Positions 1-6,236 of a stretch of 7,536 nucleotides of DNA are shown here, in pieces (the first letter of the stretch is position 1; each line of letters begins with the position of its first letter). The stretch is from Clostridiaceae bacterium (GTDB lineage Bacteria > Bacillota > Clostridia > UMGS1883 > JAAYMJ01): the NCBI GenBank assembly GCA_012521455.1, contig JAAYMJ010000287.1:1-7536 (forward strand), given 5' to 3'. Below the pieces are notes generated by a model. The model was not told the DNA's origin, made no database searches, and saw nothing but the letters and a program-made list of their open reading frames with translations. A program made the translations under genes and the position numbers.

Positions 1-2138
1 TCATCAACCCTGTTTAAAAACTCAGGCCTAAATGCCCGCTTTAATTCGTCCAAAACATTTTTCTTTATCTCATTATAGCTCTTTTCCTCGTCTTCTTTTT
101 GAAGGGTAAAGCCCAGGCTCTTTCTTTCGGTAATATTCCTTGCCCCGACGTTTGAGGTCATGATGATTACTGTGTTTTTAAAGTCCACCCGCCTGCCCTG
201 GGAGTCGGTTAAAATACCGTCTTCCAAGATTTGCAAAAGGATGTTGAACACGTCGGGATGGGCTTTTTCAATTTCGTCAAACAATATTACGGAATAGGGC
301 TTTCTTCGCACCTTTTCGGTGAGCTGCCCGCCTTCGTCATAACCCACATATCCCGGAGGTGAGCCGATTAGCTTTGAAACGGAGTGCTTTTCCATGTACT
401 CGGACATATCAACCCTTATCATGGCGTTTTCATCGCCAAAGAGGGCTTCCGCCAAAGCCTTTGTAAGCTCGGTTTTACCAACCCCGGTGGGGCCTAAGAA
501 GATGAAGGAGCCTATGGGGCGTTTGGGGTCTTTTAGCCCGACTCTTCCCCTTCTTATTGCTTTTGCCACAGCGTTTATCGCTTCATCCTGGCCTACAACC
601 CGCTTGTGCAAAGTTTCCTCAAGCTTCATAAGCCTCTGGGAATCTTCCTGCGTAAGCTGGCTTACGGGGATTTTTGTCCATGCGGAAATGATGTTTGCGA
701 TTTCTTCTTCGCCGATGGAAATCTCCCTTGAGGTGCTGGAGTTTTTCCACTCCTGCTTTTTGTCTTCCAAAATCTTTAGAATTCTTAGTTCTTCATCCCG
801 CAATCCTGCGGCTTTTTCAAATTCCTGGTTCCTGATTGCCGCGGATTTTTCCTTTTGTATATCTTCCAATCGCTTTTCCAAATCCTTTAAATCATTTGGG
901 GCTGTGAGCCTGTTTAGCCTTGCCCTGCTTGCCGCCTCGTCGATTAAGTCTATGGCCTTGTCGGGCAAATACCTGTCGCTTATATACCTTGCGGAAAGTT
1001 TCGCCGCGGCCTCGATTGCCTCGTCGGTGATTTTAACACCGTGGTGGGCCTCATACTTATCCCTAAGCCCCTTTAGTATGCTTATGGTTTCTTCCACGGT
1101 GGGCTCGCCGATAAGAACGGGCTGGAACCTTCGCTCTAAAGCAGCGTCTTTTTCAATGTGTTTTCTGTATTCATTTATTGTTGTAGCCCCGATTACCTGG
1201 ATTTCACCGCGGGCAAGGGAGGGTTTTAGGATATTTGACGCGTCAATCGCCCCTTCAGCGGCGCCTGCGCCAATTATTGTATGGATTTCATCTATAAAGA
1301 GGATTACATTTCCCGCCTTAATTACTTCCTCAATGGCTTTTTTAAGCCTGTCTTCAAATTCACCGCGGTACTTTGCCCCCGCGACCATTGAAGACAGGTC
1401 AAGGGCAAAGACCCTCTTGTCTTTTAAGGTTTCAGGAACCTCGCCGTTTACTATCTTTTGGGCAAGTCCTTCAGCTATGGCGGTTTTGCCCACGCCTGGC
1501 TCGCCAATCATGCAGGGGTTGTTTTTGGTGCGCCTTGAAAGGATTTGGATTACCCTTTCAATTTCGGTGTCCCTGCCGATTACAGGGTCAAATTTCCCCT
1601 CATGGGCAAGCTCGGTTAAATCACGCCCGAATTGATTGAGGGTGGGGGTGGAACCGCCTTTAAAAGAATAGCTTTTTTGCTTTGGCCCCATAATGGGGTT
1701 TTCGTCGCCTAATGCGTTTGATAGTTCCTGATAAGCGTTCGGAGGCAAGTTCAAATCCGCCAAAATCCTTGCCGCGACGCTGTCGCTTTCCCTCAAGATT
1801 GCCAATAGCAAATGCTCGGTCCCGATATAGTCGAATTTCCGCCTTCTTGCCTCAATAAAACTTAACTCAATTACCCTTTTGGTTCTGGGGGTGTAGCCCC
1901 CGATAATGGGCATTGCGTTGGGGTTTATCCCAATGTACTGCTCAATTTTTGAAATTACCTTTTCTTCGGTAATGCCCGCGCTTGTTAAAAATCTATATGC
2001 AATGCCGCTCTTTTCGCGGAGCAAGCCTACCAAAACGTGTTCTGTTCCGATATAATTGTGCCCCATGCTCATGGCGGCTTCCTGTGAATAAGTTAATGCC
2101 CTTTTCGCGCTTTCATTGAATTGATCAAATTCACTCAT
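1..2138 (-). CDS. clpC: ClpC, Hsp100/AAA+ unfoldase of the ClpCP protease (3' end outside window)
   Basis: Cytoplasmic ATP-driven unfoldase that feeds substrates, including phosphoarginine-marked proteins, to ClpP. 712 complete codons are present; family members are about 810 residues, so roughly the last 100 (the small subdomain of the second AAA module) are missing at the window edge. Domains in order: a double-repeat N domain (about 1-145, with [10 protein letters not shown] and [10 protein letters not shown] in the two repeats); first AAA module with Walker A GEPGVGKT at 212-219, Walker [10 protein letters not shown] and the ALERRF arginine-finger segment; a short M-domain coiled coil (about 408-475) holding a UVR-like stretch, [11 protein letters not shown]; second AAA module with Walker A GPTGVGKT at 549-556, Walker [14 protein letters not shown], and the ClpP-docking LGF tripeptide at 675-677. 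The M domain is half-length, as in ClpC, which excludes ClpB; the N domain and LGF loop fit ClpC. The start is ATG at 2136-2138, 8 nt after AAAGGG. It is the last gene visible in the ctsR operon, 17 nt after mcsB. The frame is open throughout. Confidence 0.97.
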   Translation of the reverse strand, partial: MSEFDQFNESAKRALTYSQEAAMSMGHNYIGTEHVLVGLLREKSGIAYRFLTSAGITEEKVISKIEQYIGINPNAMPIIGGYTPRTKRVIELSFIEARRRKFDYIGTEHLLLAILRESDSVAARILADLNLPPNAYQELSNALGDENPIMGPKQKSYSFKGGSTPTLNQFGRDLTELAHEGKFDPVIGRDTEIERVIQILSRRTKNNPCMIGEPGVGKTAIAEGLAQKIVNGEVPETLKDKRVFALDLSSMVAGAKYRGEFEDRLKKAIEEVIKAGNVILFIDEIHTIIGAGAAEGAIDASNILKPSLARGEIQVIGATTINEYRKHIEKDAALERRFQPVLIGEPTVEETISILKGLRDKYEAHHGVKITDEAIEAAAKLSARYISDRYLPDKAIDLIDEAASRARLNRLTAPNDLKDLEKRLEDIQKEKSAAIRNQEFEKAAGLRDEELRILKILEDKKQEWKNSSTSREISIGEEEIANIISAWTKIPVSQLTQEDSQRLMKLEETLHKRVVGQDEAINAVAKAIRRGRVGLKDPKRPIGSFIFLGPTGVGKTELTKALAEALFGDENAMIRVDMSEYMEKHSVSKLIGSPPGYVGYDEGGQLTEKVRRKPYSVILFDEIEKAHPDVFNILLQILEDGILTDSQGRRVDFKNTVIIMTSNVGARNITERKSLGFTLQKEDEEKSYNEIKKNVLDELKRAFRPEFLNRVD

Positions 2139-2155
2139 ACCATCATCCCTTTCTT

Positions 2156-3181
2156 TCACTTTTGTTTCAATCTTTCCCTGACAAACTGAGCCCTGAATAT
2201 GTCCCTTTCATCCGCGCTTAGATTTCTTTTCGCTATTTTTTTGATGTTTGCAGGGCGCGTCAATACCAAAAGCTCGTTTAAGGCTCCGGGGTCTATATCC
2301 TTAATTATGCCCAAGTCTATCCCGTTTCTAACGTCGCTAGCCAGCTGGATAAATTCAGAGCTTGATAGCACATAGGCGTTTTGAAGTATCCCCAAAGCCC
2401 TCATGCACCTGTCTTTAAACATGGCGTCATTTTTTTGGTAAAGCTGTTTTGTAATATCTTTTTCGCTTGTTGAGATTTTGTTTATTATGTCGCTTAAATT
2501 CCTTAAAATTTCCTCATCGGTTTTTCCTAAAGTTATTTGGTTTGACACCTGATAGATATTGCCTTCCGCTTTTGTGCCTTCCCCATAAAGCCCCCTGATT
2601 GTAAAGCCAAGCTTTGATATGCTTGAAAGAATATTATCAATGCTTCCGGCGTAAGTCAAGGAGGGGAGGTGGAGCATTACGGAGGCCCTCATGCCGCTTC
2701 CTGTGTTTGTGGGGCAGTGGGTCAAATACCCGAATTTTTCGTGGTACTCATAGGGTGTTTTTTCATTTATGAATGTGTCAAGCTTTCTTGCCAAGTCATA
2801 GGCTTCTTTTAGCTTAAACCCGGGGTAAATCACCTGAATTCGAAGGTGGTCTTCCTCGTTTATCATAATGCTTATGGTTTCATCTTTTGAAATCACAACG
2901 CCGCGGGGAAGGTCCGATTTTGACAAAAAGTCCGCGCTCACAAGGTGTTTTTCAAAAAGCACCGCTTTTTCGTTTTCGCTCAAATCGTTAAAGTAAAAGG
3001 TGTCAAAATCATGTTTGATTTTGCCGCTATTAAATATGTCAAAAACCATAGCGGCAATCTCTTGGGCGGTTTTTTTGTCAAGATGTGAAGGGAAGGGCTT
3101 GTTTTTTATGTTTCTAGCAAGCCTTATCCTGGTTGAGATAAACATTCCGCCGTCGGTTTCGGAAGTGTACCAGCTTTTCAT
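2156..3181 (-). CDS. mcsB: McsB, protein-arginine kinase
   Basis: ATP:guanido phosphotransferase-fold kinase that phosphorylates arginines on proteins, marking them for ClpCP and inactivating CtsR. The 341-residue product matches the bacterial McsB length. Visible motifs: STRIRLARN at 16-24, NEEDHLR at 108-114 (guanidino-kinase acidic loop), the CPTN active-site cysteine at C156 followed by GSGMRAS, RGLYGEG at 196-202, GNIYQVSNQ at 207-215, and RDIFRA at 326-331. The last is the RDxxRA element of the C-terminal domain, known in McsB to bind phosphoarginine and tune activity; it separates McsB from creatine and arginine kinases that act on small metabolites. The usual CPTN(L/V)GTG segment reads CPTNTGSG here, a mild variant unlikely to affect catalysis. 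ATG is preceded by AGGAGGT at 3186-3192. It lies 14 nt after mcsA and 17 nt before clpC, and probably acts as a complex with McsA. Confidence 0.97.
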   Translation of the reverse strand: MKSWYTSETDGGMFISTRIRLARNIKNKPFPSHLDKKTAQEIAAMVFDIFNSGKIKHDFDTFYFNDLSENEKAVLFEKHLVSADFLSKSDLPRGVVISKDETISIMINEEDHLRIQVIYPGFKLKEAYDLARKLDTFINEKTPYEYHEKFGYLTHCPTNTGSGMRASVMLHLPSLTYAGSIDNILSSISKLGFTIRGLYGEGTKAEGNIYQVSNQITLGKTDEEILRNLSDIINKISTSEKDITKQLYQKNDAMFKDRCMRALGILQNAYVLSSSEFIQLASDVRNGIDLGIIKDIDPGALNELLVLTRPANIKKIAKRNLSADERDIFRAQFVRERLKQK

Positions 3182-3195
3182 AATGACCTCCTGAA

Positions 3196-3687
3196 TTATT
3201 CATTGTTTTGAAGTTCTTTGATTTCATCCCTTAACTTCGCCGCAAGCTCATAGTTTTCCTTTAAAATCGCTTCGTTTAGTTCTTCCTTTAGCTTGTCAAT
3301 TTTCCGTTTAACCATAATGTGCTTTTCCTGTTCTTTTGGGAAAGCCCCCACATGGGTGTCGCTTCCGTGGATACGCTTAAGCAGGCTGGAAACTTCGTCA
3401 AAGAATGTGTCATAGCATCTGCCGCAGCCGAATTTCCCCAAGTTTAAAAACTGGGAGGCTGTCATATGGCAAAACGGGCAGCTTTTTTGAGGGTTTAGGG
3501 TTTCTTTTATAAATAGATCGGGTTTGAAAAAGTTTTGGAAAAATGAGCTGAAGTTAAAATCTGTTTTATAGTAAAGCCCGCTTTCAACCGCGCATTTTGT
3601 GCAAAGGTTATATACCGTGATTTCTCCGTTTATATTTTGTTCATAGTGAAAGTTCGCGGGATTTTTTCCGCACTTTTCACATAACAT
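3196..3687 (-). CDS. mcsA: McsA, zinc-finger activator of McsB with UVR domain
   Basis: Small zinc-binding adaptor that binds and activates the kinase McsB and helps control CtsR. The 163-residue product has four CxxC pairs: C3/C6, C29/C32, C70/C73 and C88/C91, consistent with two zinc sites split by an aromatic-rich linker (about 40-66, with FSSFFQNFFKPDLF). The C-terminus (about 128-160) is a charged coiled-coil UVR motif with ENYELAAKLRDEIKEL, closely resembling the [11 protein letters not shown] stretch in the M domain of ClpC in the same operon. It is somewhat shorter than Bacillus McsA (about 185 residues), the difference lying between and after the zinc sites. The start is ATG at 3685-3687, with AGGAGG at 3695-3700 whose far base is shared with the ctsR stop codon. 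The gap to ctsR is 12 nt, so translation is probably coupled. Confidence 0.95.
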   Translation of the reverse strand: MLCEKCGKNPANFHYEQNINGEITVYNLCTKCAVESGLYYKTDFNFSSFFQNFFKPDLFIKETLNPQKSCPFCHMTASQFLNLGKFGCGRCYDTFFDEVSSLLKRIHGSDTHVGAFPKEQEKHIMVKRKIDKLKEELNEAILKENYELAAKLRDEIKELQNNE

Positions 3688-3699
3688 ACCAAGACCTCC

Positions 3700-4143
3700 T
3701 TATACAATATTGATTAACATGTTTTTAAAAATCCTTGCCCTGATTTGGTCCCGCTCAGGCTGTTTAAAGGGGAGGGACTTGTCGCAGGTCGCGCCTAAAA
3801 TCAGGTTTCTTTCCCTTTCGGAAATTATGTTGTAGCCTAGGAAGTTGTTTGTAAATACCACTATTGTCTCATAGTCGATTTCGTCCCCTATATTGTTAAT
3901 AATATGCATTAAATATGAACTTTTTGAAACTGTAATCCTTCGTATTTTAATGCACCCGCCGCCGCCCCTGCGGCTTTCCACAATGTAGCCGCGCTCAGGG
4001 GTAAAGCGGGTCTGCAGCACATAGTTTATCTGGGAGGGGACGCATTTGAATTTTTCCGCTAAATTATTGCGCTTAATCTCCACCGCTTCTTCCTTTTGTA
4101 AAAGCTCATATATAAACTGCTCTATCAGATCAGTAATGTTCAT
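3700..4143 (-). CDS. ctsR: CtsR, class III stress gene repressor
   Basis: Dimeric winged-helix repressor of clp and ctsR-operon genes, acting at tandem GGTCAAA-type heptads and released by heat and by McsA/McsB/ClpC. The 147-residue form starts MNITDLIEQF, aligning with the usual CtsR N-terminus. The HTH region spans about 25-45 (CVPSQINYV), and the RRGGGG segment at 58-63 is the glycine-rich wing tip that carries the DNA-contacting, McsB-targeted arginine and gives thermosensing. The C-terminal domain (about 78-147) ends in a dimer/effector region with ERERNLILGA. The frame stays open to an ATG at 4210-4212 that would add 23 residues, but that extension runs through the CtsR operator and past the predicted transcript start. 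ATG 4141-4143 has GAGGTG at a proper distance, so I chose it. First gene of the operon and evidently autoregulated. Confidence 0.96.
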   Translation of the reverse strand: MNITDLIEQFIYELLQKEEAVEIKRNNLAEKFKCVPSQINYVLQTRFTPERGYIVESRRGGGGCIKIRRITVSKSSYLMHIINNIGDEIDYETIVVFTNNFLGYNIISERERNLILGATCDKSLPFKQPERDQIRARIFKNMLINIV

Positions 4144-4173
4144 TTTAATCACCTCATTTTTTAAGAGTTTGAC

Positions 4174-4190
4174 TTTGACTATCTTTGACC
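4174..4190 (-). promoter_or_regulatory. CtsR operator (tandem heptad repeat)
   Basis: Read on the minus strand the site is GGTCAAA-GAT-AGTCAAA, an exact fit to the known CtsR consensus (A/G)GTCAAA-NAN-(A/G)GTCAAA. It begins a few bases downstream of the predicted transcription start and ends 30 nt before the ctsR ATG, so bound CtsR would block promoter clearance. A further GTCAAA half-site follows directly at 4168-4173. This makes the whole ctsR-mcsA-mcsB-clpC operon autoregulated. Confidence 0.93.
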
Positions 4191-4200
4191 TTTCGGTTAT

Positions 4201-4228
4201 ATTATAGCACAAACTTATAAAAATGCAA
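4201..4228 (-). promoter_or_regulatory. Vegetative promoter of the ctsR operon
   Basis: On the minus strand, TTGCAT (4223-4228) and a perfect TATAAT (4201-4206) are separated by 16 bp. A TG sits one base upstream of the -10 hexamer (TGCTATAAT), making an extended -10 element. The DNA upstream of the -35 (about 4231-4260) is nearly pure A on this strand and may act as an UP element. The predicted start is near 4194, directly at the CtsR operator. Confidence 0.85.
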
Positions 4229-4270
4229 GAGTTTTTTTATAATTTTTTCCTTTTTTTTTTAAATAGTATG

Positions 4271-4310
4271 TGGTATAATCTTTTTGGTATTTAACTTAGG
4301 TATTAGGAGG
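4271..4310 (+). promoter_or_regulatory. Extended -10 promoter and ribosome binding site of rph
   Basis: TGGTATAAT (4271-4279) is an extended -10 element on the plus strand. No good -35 hexamer is found 16-18 bp upstream, only a T tract at 4251-4260. AGGAGG at 4305-4310 sits 8 nt before TTG 4319-4321 and fixes that rare codon as the rph start. The promoter is divergent from that of ctsR, about 68 bp between the two -10 boxes. Confidence 0.72.
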
Positions 4311-4318
4311 CAATATTT

Positions 4319-5092
4319 TTGGATAGAATTGATAACAGGAAACACGACCAATTAAGGGAAATCACCATTTTAAGAAACTACACAAAATACGCGCCGGGAA
4401 GCGTGCTTATAAAAATGGGGGACACCATTGTGCTTTGCACCGCAAGTTATGAAAACAAGGTCCCCGCCTTTAAAAAGGATACGGGGGAAGGGTGGCTCAC
4501 TGCGGAATACGCAATGCTTCCAAGCTCAACCCAAAAGCGCAACGTGAGGGATATATCAAAGTTAAAGCTAAGCGGGAGGTCCAGCGAAATCCAGCGCCTA
4601 ATCGGAAGGGCGCTAAGAAGCATGGTGGACCTAACAAAACTTGGGGAAAACACCATAATTATAGACTGCGACGTTTTGCAGGCGGACGGGGGCACAAGGT
4701 GCGCCTCAATCATAGGCGCGGCGGTTGCCCTTTGCGACTGCGTGGGTCAAATGCTAAAAGACGGGGTGATTTTGGAAAACCCCATTAAAAGCATGACCGC
4801 GGCGGTCAGCGTGGGAAAAGTGAGCGGGGAACTGCTCCTTGACCTTTGTTATGAGGAAGACTCAAACGCCGACGCGGATATAAATGTTGTGATGAATGAC
4901 AACTTTGAGTTTATTGAAATTCAAGGCACCAGCGAAAAAGATACCTTTACTTTTGACGAGTTAAACTCATTATTAAACCTTGCGAAAAAAGGATTGGAAG
5001 AAATATTTAAAATACAAAAAGCTGTGTTATCTGAAGGGATAGTTGAAAGTGAGAATAATTTGCGCGACCAACAACAAGGGGAAAATATCTGA
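4319..5092 (+). CDS. rph: RNase PH, tRNA 3'-end phosphorolytic exonuclease
   Basis: Phosphate-dependent 3'-5' exoribonuclease that trims tRNA precursors (and other RNAs), normally a hexameric ring in the cytoplasm. The 257-residue product covers the whole family fold. Visible signatures: the RKHDQLR N-terminus; LPSSTQKR (67-74); GRSSEIQRLIGRALR (86-100), whose R87 is the phosphate-contacting arginine; DCDVLQADGGTR (116-127), with the second phosphate-binding arginine R127; MTAAVSVG (159-166); LDLCYEEDSNADADINVVM (174-192), carrying the catalytic acidic residues D181 and D187; and IEIQGTSE (199-206). TTG is the start because of AGGAGG 8 nt upstream and because MDRIDNRKHDQLR matches the family N-terminus. 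The tail after about residue 238 (SENNLRDQQQGENI) is extra to the conserved core and is encoded in the overlap with rdgB. First gene of a two-gene unit with its own promoter. Confidence 0.96.
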   Translation: MDRIDNRKHDQLREITILRNYTKYAPGSVLIKMGDTIVLCTASYENKVPAFKKDTGEGWLTAEYAMLPSSTQKRNVRDISKLKLSGRSSEIQRLIGRALRSMVDLTKLGENTIIIDCDVLQADGGTRCASIIGAAVALCDCVGQMLKDGVILENPIKSMTAAVSVGKVSGELLLDLCYEEDSNADADINVVMNDNFEFIEIQGTSEKDTFTFDELNSLLNLAKKGLEEIFKIQKAVLSEGIVESENNLRDQQQGENI

Positions 5093-5639
5093 AATAAAAG
5101 AGATATTCAAAGGCACTGATTTTGAAATTGTATCTTTAAAAGAGGCGGGAATAACCCACAATACGGTGGAAGACGCGGACACCTTCATGGGAAACGCGAT
5201 AAAAAAGGCAAAAGAAATATATGAATTGACAAAAACCCCGGCATTAAGCGACGACTCAGGCCTTGTGGTCGACGCGCTTGACGGCGCGCCGGGAGTGTAT
5301 TCGGCGCGGTTTGCAGGGGAAAACGCGACGGATAGCGAAAATATCCAAAAACTTTTAAAGCTTATGGAGGGTAAAACAAACAGGGCTGCCCGTTTTGAGT
5401 GCTCGATAGCGTTGGTTTTATCGGATAGTGAAATTATCACGGCAACAGGAAGGTGCGAAGGCGAAATTACAACAAGCCCCCGGGGGGAAGGCGGGTTCGG
5501 CTATGACCCGGTATTTTTTGTGAAGGAATACAAAAAAACCTTTGCCGAAATCCCCATGGAGGAAAAAAACAAAATAAGCCACAGGGCAAGGGCACTCAAG
5601 GAGCTTATGCGGGTTTTAAAGGAAAAAAGCATAATATAA
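5043..5639 (+). CDS. rdgB: dITP/XTP pyrophosphatase (Ham1/RdgB family)
   Basis: Hydrolyses non-canonical purine nucleoside triphosphates (ITP, dITP, XTP) to monophosphates and pyrophosphate, keeping deaminated bases out of DNA and RNA. 198 residues, the normal family length. Motifs: ATNNKGK (8-14) at the substrate-binding N-terminus, EDADTFMGNA (43-52), LSDDSGLVVDAL (68-79) with the catalytic and metal-binding aspartates D70/D71, GAPGVYSARFAG (81-92), GGFGYDPVFF (150-159) and SHRARAL (179-185), the nucleobase-recognition motif. The start is uncertain between TTG 5043-5045 and GTG 5049-5051; the AAGGGA-like site at 5034-5039 is 3 nt from the TTG but 9 nt from the GTG, so GTG (196 residues) may be the real one. 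The gene overlaps rph by 44-50 nt in another frame, implying translational coupling. rph next to this gene is a common pairing in Bacillota. Confidence 0.95.
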   Translation: MKVRIICATNNKGKISEIKEIFKGTDFEIVSLKEAGITHNTVEDADTFMGNAIKKAKEIYELTKTPALSDDSGLVVDALDGAPGVYSARFAGENATDSENIQKLLKLMEGKTNRAARFECSIALVLSDSEIITATGRCEGEITTSPRGEGGFGYDPVFFVKEYKKTFAEIPMEEKNKISHRARALKELMRVLKEKSII

Positions 5640-5640
5640 A

Positions 5641-5663
5641 ACAGGACGCCTCATGCGTCCTGT
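5641..5663. terminator. Hairpin between convergent genes, probable bidirectional terminator
   Basis: A perfect 9-bp stem (ACAGGACGC / GCGTCCTGT) with a 5-nt loop begins 2 nt after the rdgB stop. On the plus strand the 3' flank is AAGTAACTAT, with no U tract. On the minus strand the stem is followed by TTTATATTATGC, a short T-rich run, so it looks more like an intrinsic terminator for the leftward small-peptide genes. It may also protect the rph-rdgB mRNA end. Confidence 0.7.
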
Positions 5664-5702
5664 AAGTAACTATAATGTACTATGGGTTATTGCGGATATG
5701 GA

Positions 5703-5825
5703 TTAGCAATAGTTATTTCCAAATACTCCAAGCAGCCATAAAATAATTAAAATAACTATAATCCAGATTAGCCAGTTATTGTCATACCTGCAACCAAAGT
5801 TGTTGCATCCGCTTATTTCACTCAT
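5703..5825 (-). CDS. Small hydrophobic peptide, 40 aa, unknown function (peptide A)
   Basis: I do not recognise a named family. The 40-residue product has a polar N-terminus with two cysteines (SGCNNFGCRYDNN, residues 5-17), one long hydrophobic segment (WLIWIIVILIILWLLGVF, 18-35) that should span or insert in the membrane, and an NNYC tail (37-40). No cleavable signal peptide is evident. AGAGGAG lies 8 nt upstream of the ATG, a good ribosome binding site that supports real translation. It is the last of three tandem tiny genes, 14 nt after peptide B, and a hairpin terminator follows 39 nt downstream. In general form it resembles the many short, one-helix proteins of spore formers (for example YjcZ-like peptides), but that is a resemblance in kind, not a family assignment. 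It is at risk of being skipped by gene callers because of its size. Confidence 0.72.
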   Translation of the reverse strand: MSEISGCNNFGCRYDNNWLIWIIVILIILWLLGVFGNNYC

Positions 5826-5839
5826 TTGTTACGCTCCTC

Positions 5840-5950
5840 TCAATAGTTATTGCATACTTGTTTGCCACATCCACACCAGAAGAGCAACAAGAATAGGATT
5901 ATGAACCATAACAAGGTTTCAGGGCAGTCTTCAAAATTAAAAAGTGCCAT
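5840..5950 (-). CDS. Small Cys-rich hydrophobic peptide, 36 aa, unknown function (peptide B)
   Basis: 36 residues: a short acidic N-terminus with one cysteine (FEDCPET, 6-12), a hydrophobic helix (LLWFIILFLLLFW, 13-25), then a cysteine-dense tail WCGCGKQVCNNY (25-36) with C26, C28 and C33. A consensus-strength AAAGGAGG is 10 nt upstream of the ATG. The tail NNY resembles the NNYC end of peptide A, and both genes share the 11-base string AATAACTATTG at that point. It sits 46 nt after peptide C and 14 nt before peptide A. No known family is recognised. The cysteine cluster next to a membrane helix could bind metal, form disulfides or be a cross-linking site, but nothing in the sequence decides between these. 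Confidence 0.72.
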   Translation of the reverse strand: MALFNFEDCPETLLWFIILFLLLFWCGCGKQVCNNY

Positions 5951-5996
5951 TATCTATTATCCTCCTTTAAATTTATGAAATTGCTTTTTTCACTTC

Positions 5997-6095
5997 TCAA
6001 TCAAAAAAGCCACCGAAAAGAATTAAGAAAACTAGAATGAAGAATAAGATTTCGCTATTGCCGCCAAAAAATCCGCAATTGTTATCTCTAGCCAC
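5997..6095 (-). CDS. Small hydrophobic peptide, 32 aa, GTG start, unknown function (peptide C)
   Basis: First gene of the leftward tiny-gene cluster. Starting at GTG 6093-6095 the product is 32 residues: a polar head ARDNNCGFFGGNSE (2-15) and a hydrophobic helix (ILFFILVFLILF, 16-27) ending GGFFD. GGAGGT is 7 nt upstream. An ATG overlapping this GTG by two bases (6095-6097) is 5 nt from the same site but opens another frame, giving a 21-codon ORF with no membrane helix. I prefer the GTG frame because it yields the same polar-head plus hydrophobic-helix plan, with DNN and Cys, as peptides A and B. The same frame is open much further upstream but lacks a better start, and that stretch covers the divergent intergenic region. 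Function unknown; membrane-associated by composition. Confidence 0.65.
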   Translation of the reverse strand: MARDNNCGFFGGNSEILFFILVFLILFGGFFD

Positions 6096-6148
6096 ATGGC
6101 TCACCTCCCCAAAATAGAATGGATTAATGGATTTGCGTCTTGCAATAG

Positions 6149-6154
6149 TATAAT
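6149..6154 (+). promoter_or_regulatory. Candidate -10 box for the glycosyltransferase gene
   Basis: A perfect TATAAT on the plus strand, about 97 nt before the GTG start. No convincing -35 hexamer stands 16-18 bp upstream, and there is no TG extension. It overlaps the candidate leftward promoter, so the two would compete if both are used. Confidence 0.35.
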
Positions 6155-6177
6155 ATGTATTGGATACTAAATTGGTT
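6149..6177 (-). promoter_or_regulatory. Candidate sigma-K-type (mother-cell sporulation) promoter of the small-peptide genes
   Basis: On the minus strand AACC (6174-6177), 16 bp, then CATATTATA (6149-6157). This fits the Bacillus sigma-K consensus mACm-N16/17-CATAnnnTA at every defined base. The -10 start lies about 60 nt upstream of the peptide C start codon. The consensus carries little information in AT-rich DNA and the same bases include sigma-A-like and sigma-E/G-like hexamers, so this is suggestive only. Confidence 0.4.
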
Positions 6178-6202
6178 ACATTAAGCATAAGGAGGGTAAA
6201 AT

Positions 6203-6226
6203 CTTTTTTATTTGCAAATAAAAAAG
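6203..6226. repeat. Perfect 24-bp palindrome in the glycosyltransferase leader
   Basis: Two 12-base arms, CTTTTTTATTTG and its exact complement, meet with no spacer. It lies between a strong but apparently unused Shine-Dalgarno sequence (AAGGAGGG, 6189-6196) and the site actually used for the gene (AAAGGA, 6237-6242). It could be a protein-binding palindrome or an RNA hairpin with a UGCA loop. GGAG at 6191-6194 can also pair with CTCC at 6232-6235, enclosing the palindrome in a larger fold. Confidence 0.6.
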
Positions 6227-6236
6227 AATAACTCCG

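Noticed and set aside
394..1635. Long open frame (413 codons) on the plus strand
   Set aside because: It lies wholly opposite clpC; its translation is low-complexity Ser/Phe/Ala-rich with no domain, as expected from reading a well-conserved gene backwards.
4144..4212. N-terminal extension of CtsR by 23 residues
   Set aside because: It would have to be translated across the operator and from upstream of the predicted transcript start; the family N-terminus matches ATG 4141-4143, which has its own GAGGTG site.
4492..4788. 98-codon Arg/Lys-rich frame inside rph
   Set aside because: It is a +2-frame shadow of rph with basic composition caused by rph codon use; it has no ribosome binding site of its own.
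5951..5996. Terminator or promoter between peptide C and peptide B
   Set aside because: Only an AT-rich spacer with the peptide B ribosome binding site is visible; no stable hairpin or convincing promoter hexamers, so the three genes are treated as one unit.
6203..6226. Palindrome as an intrinsic terminator
   Set aside because: The stem is almost all A-U with no GC-rich base, and no gene on either strand ends next to it.
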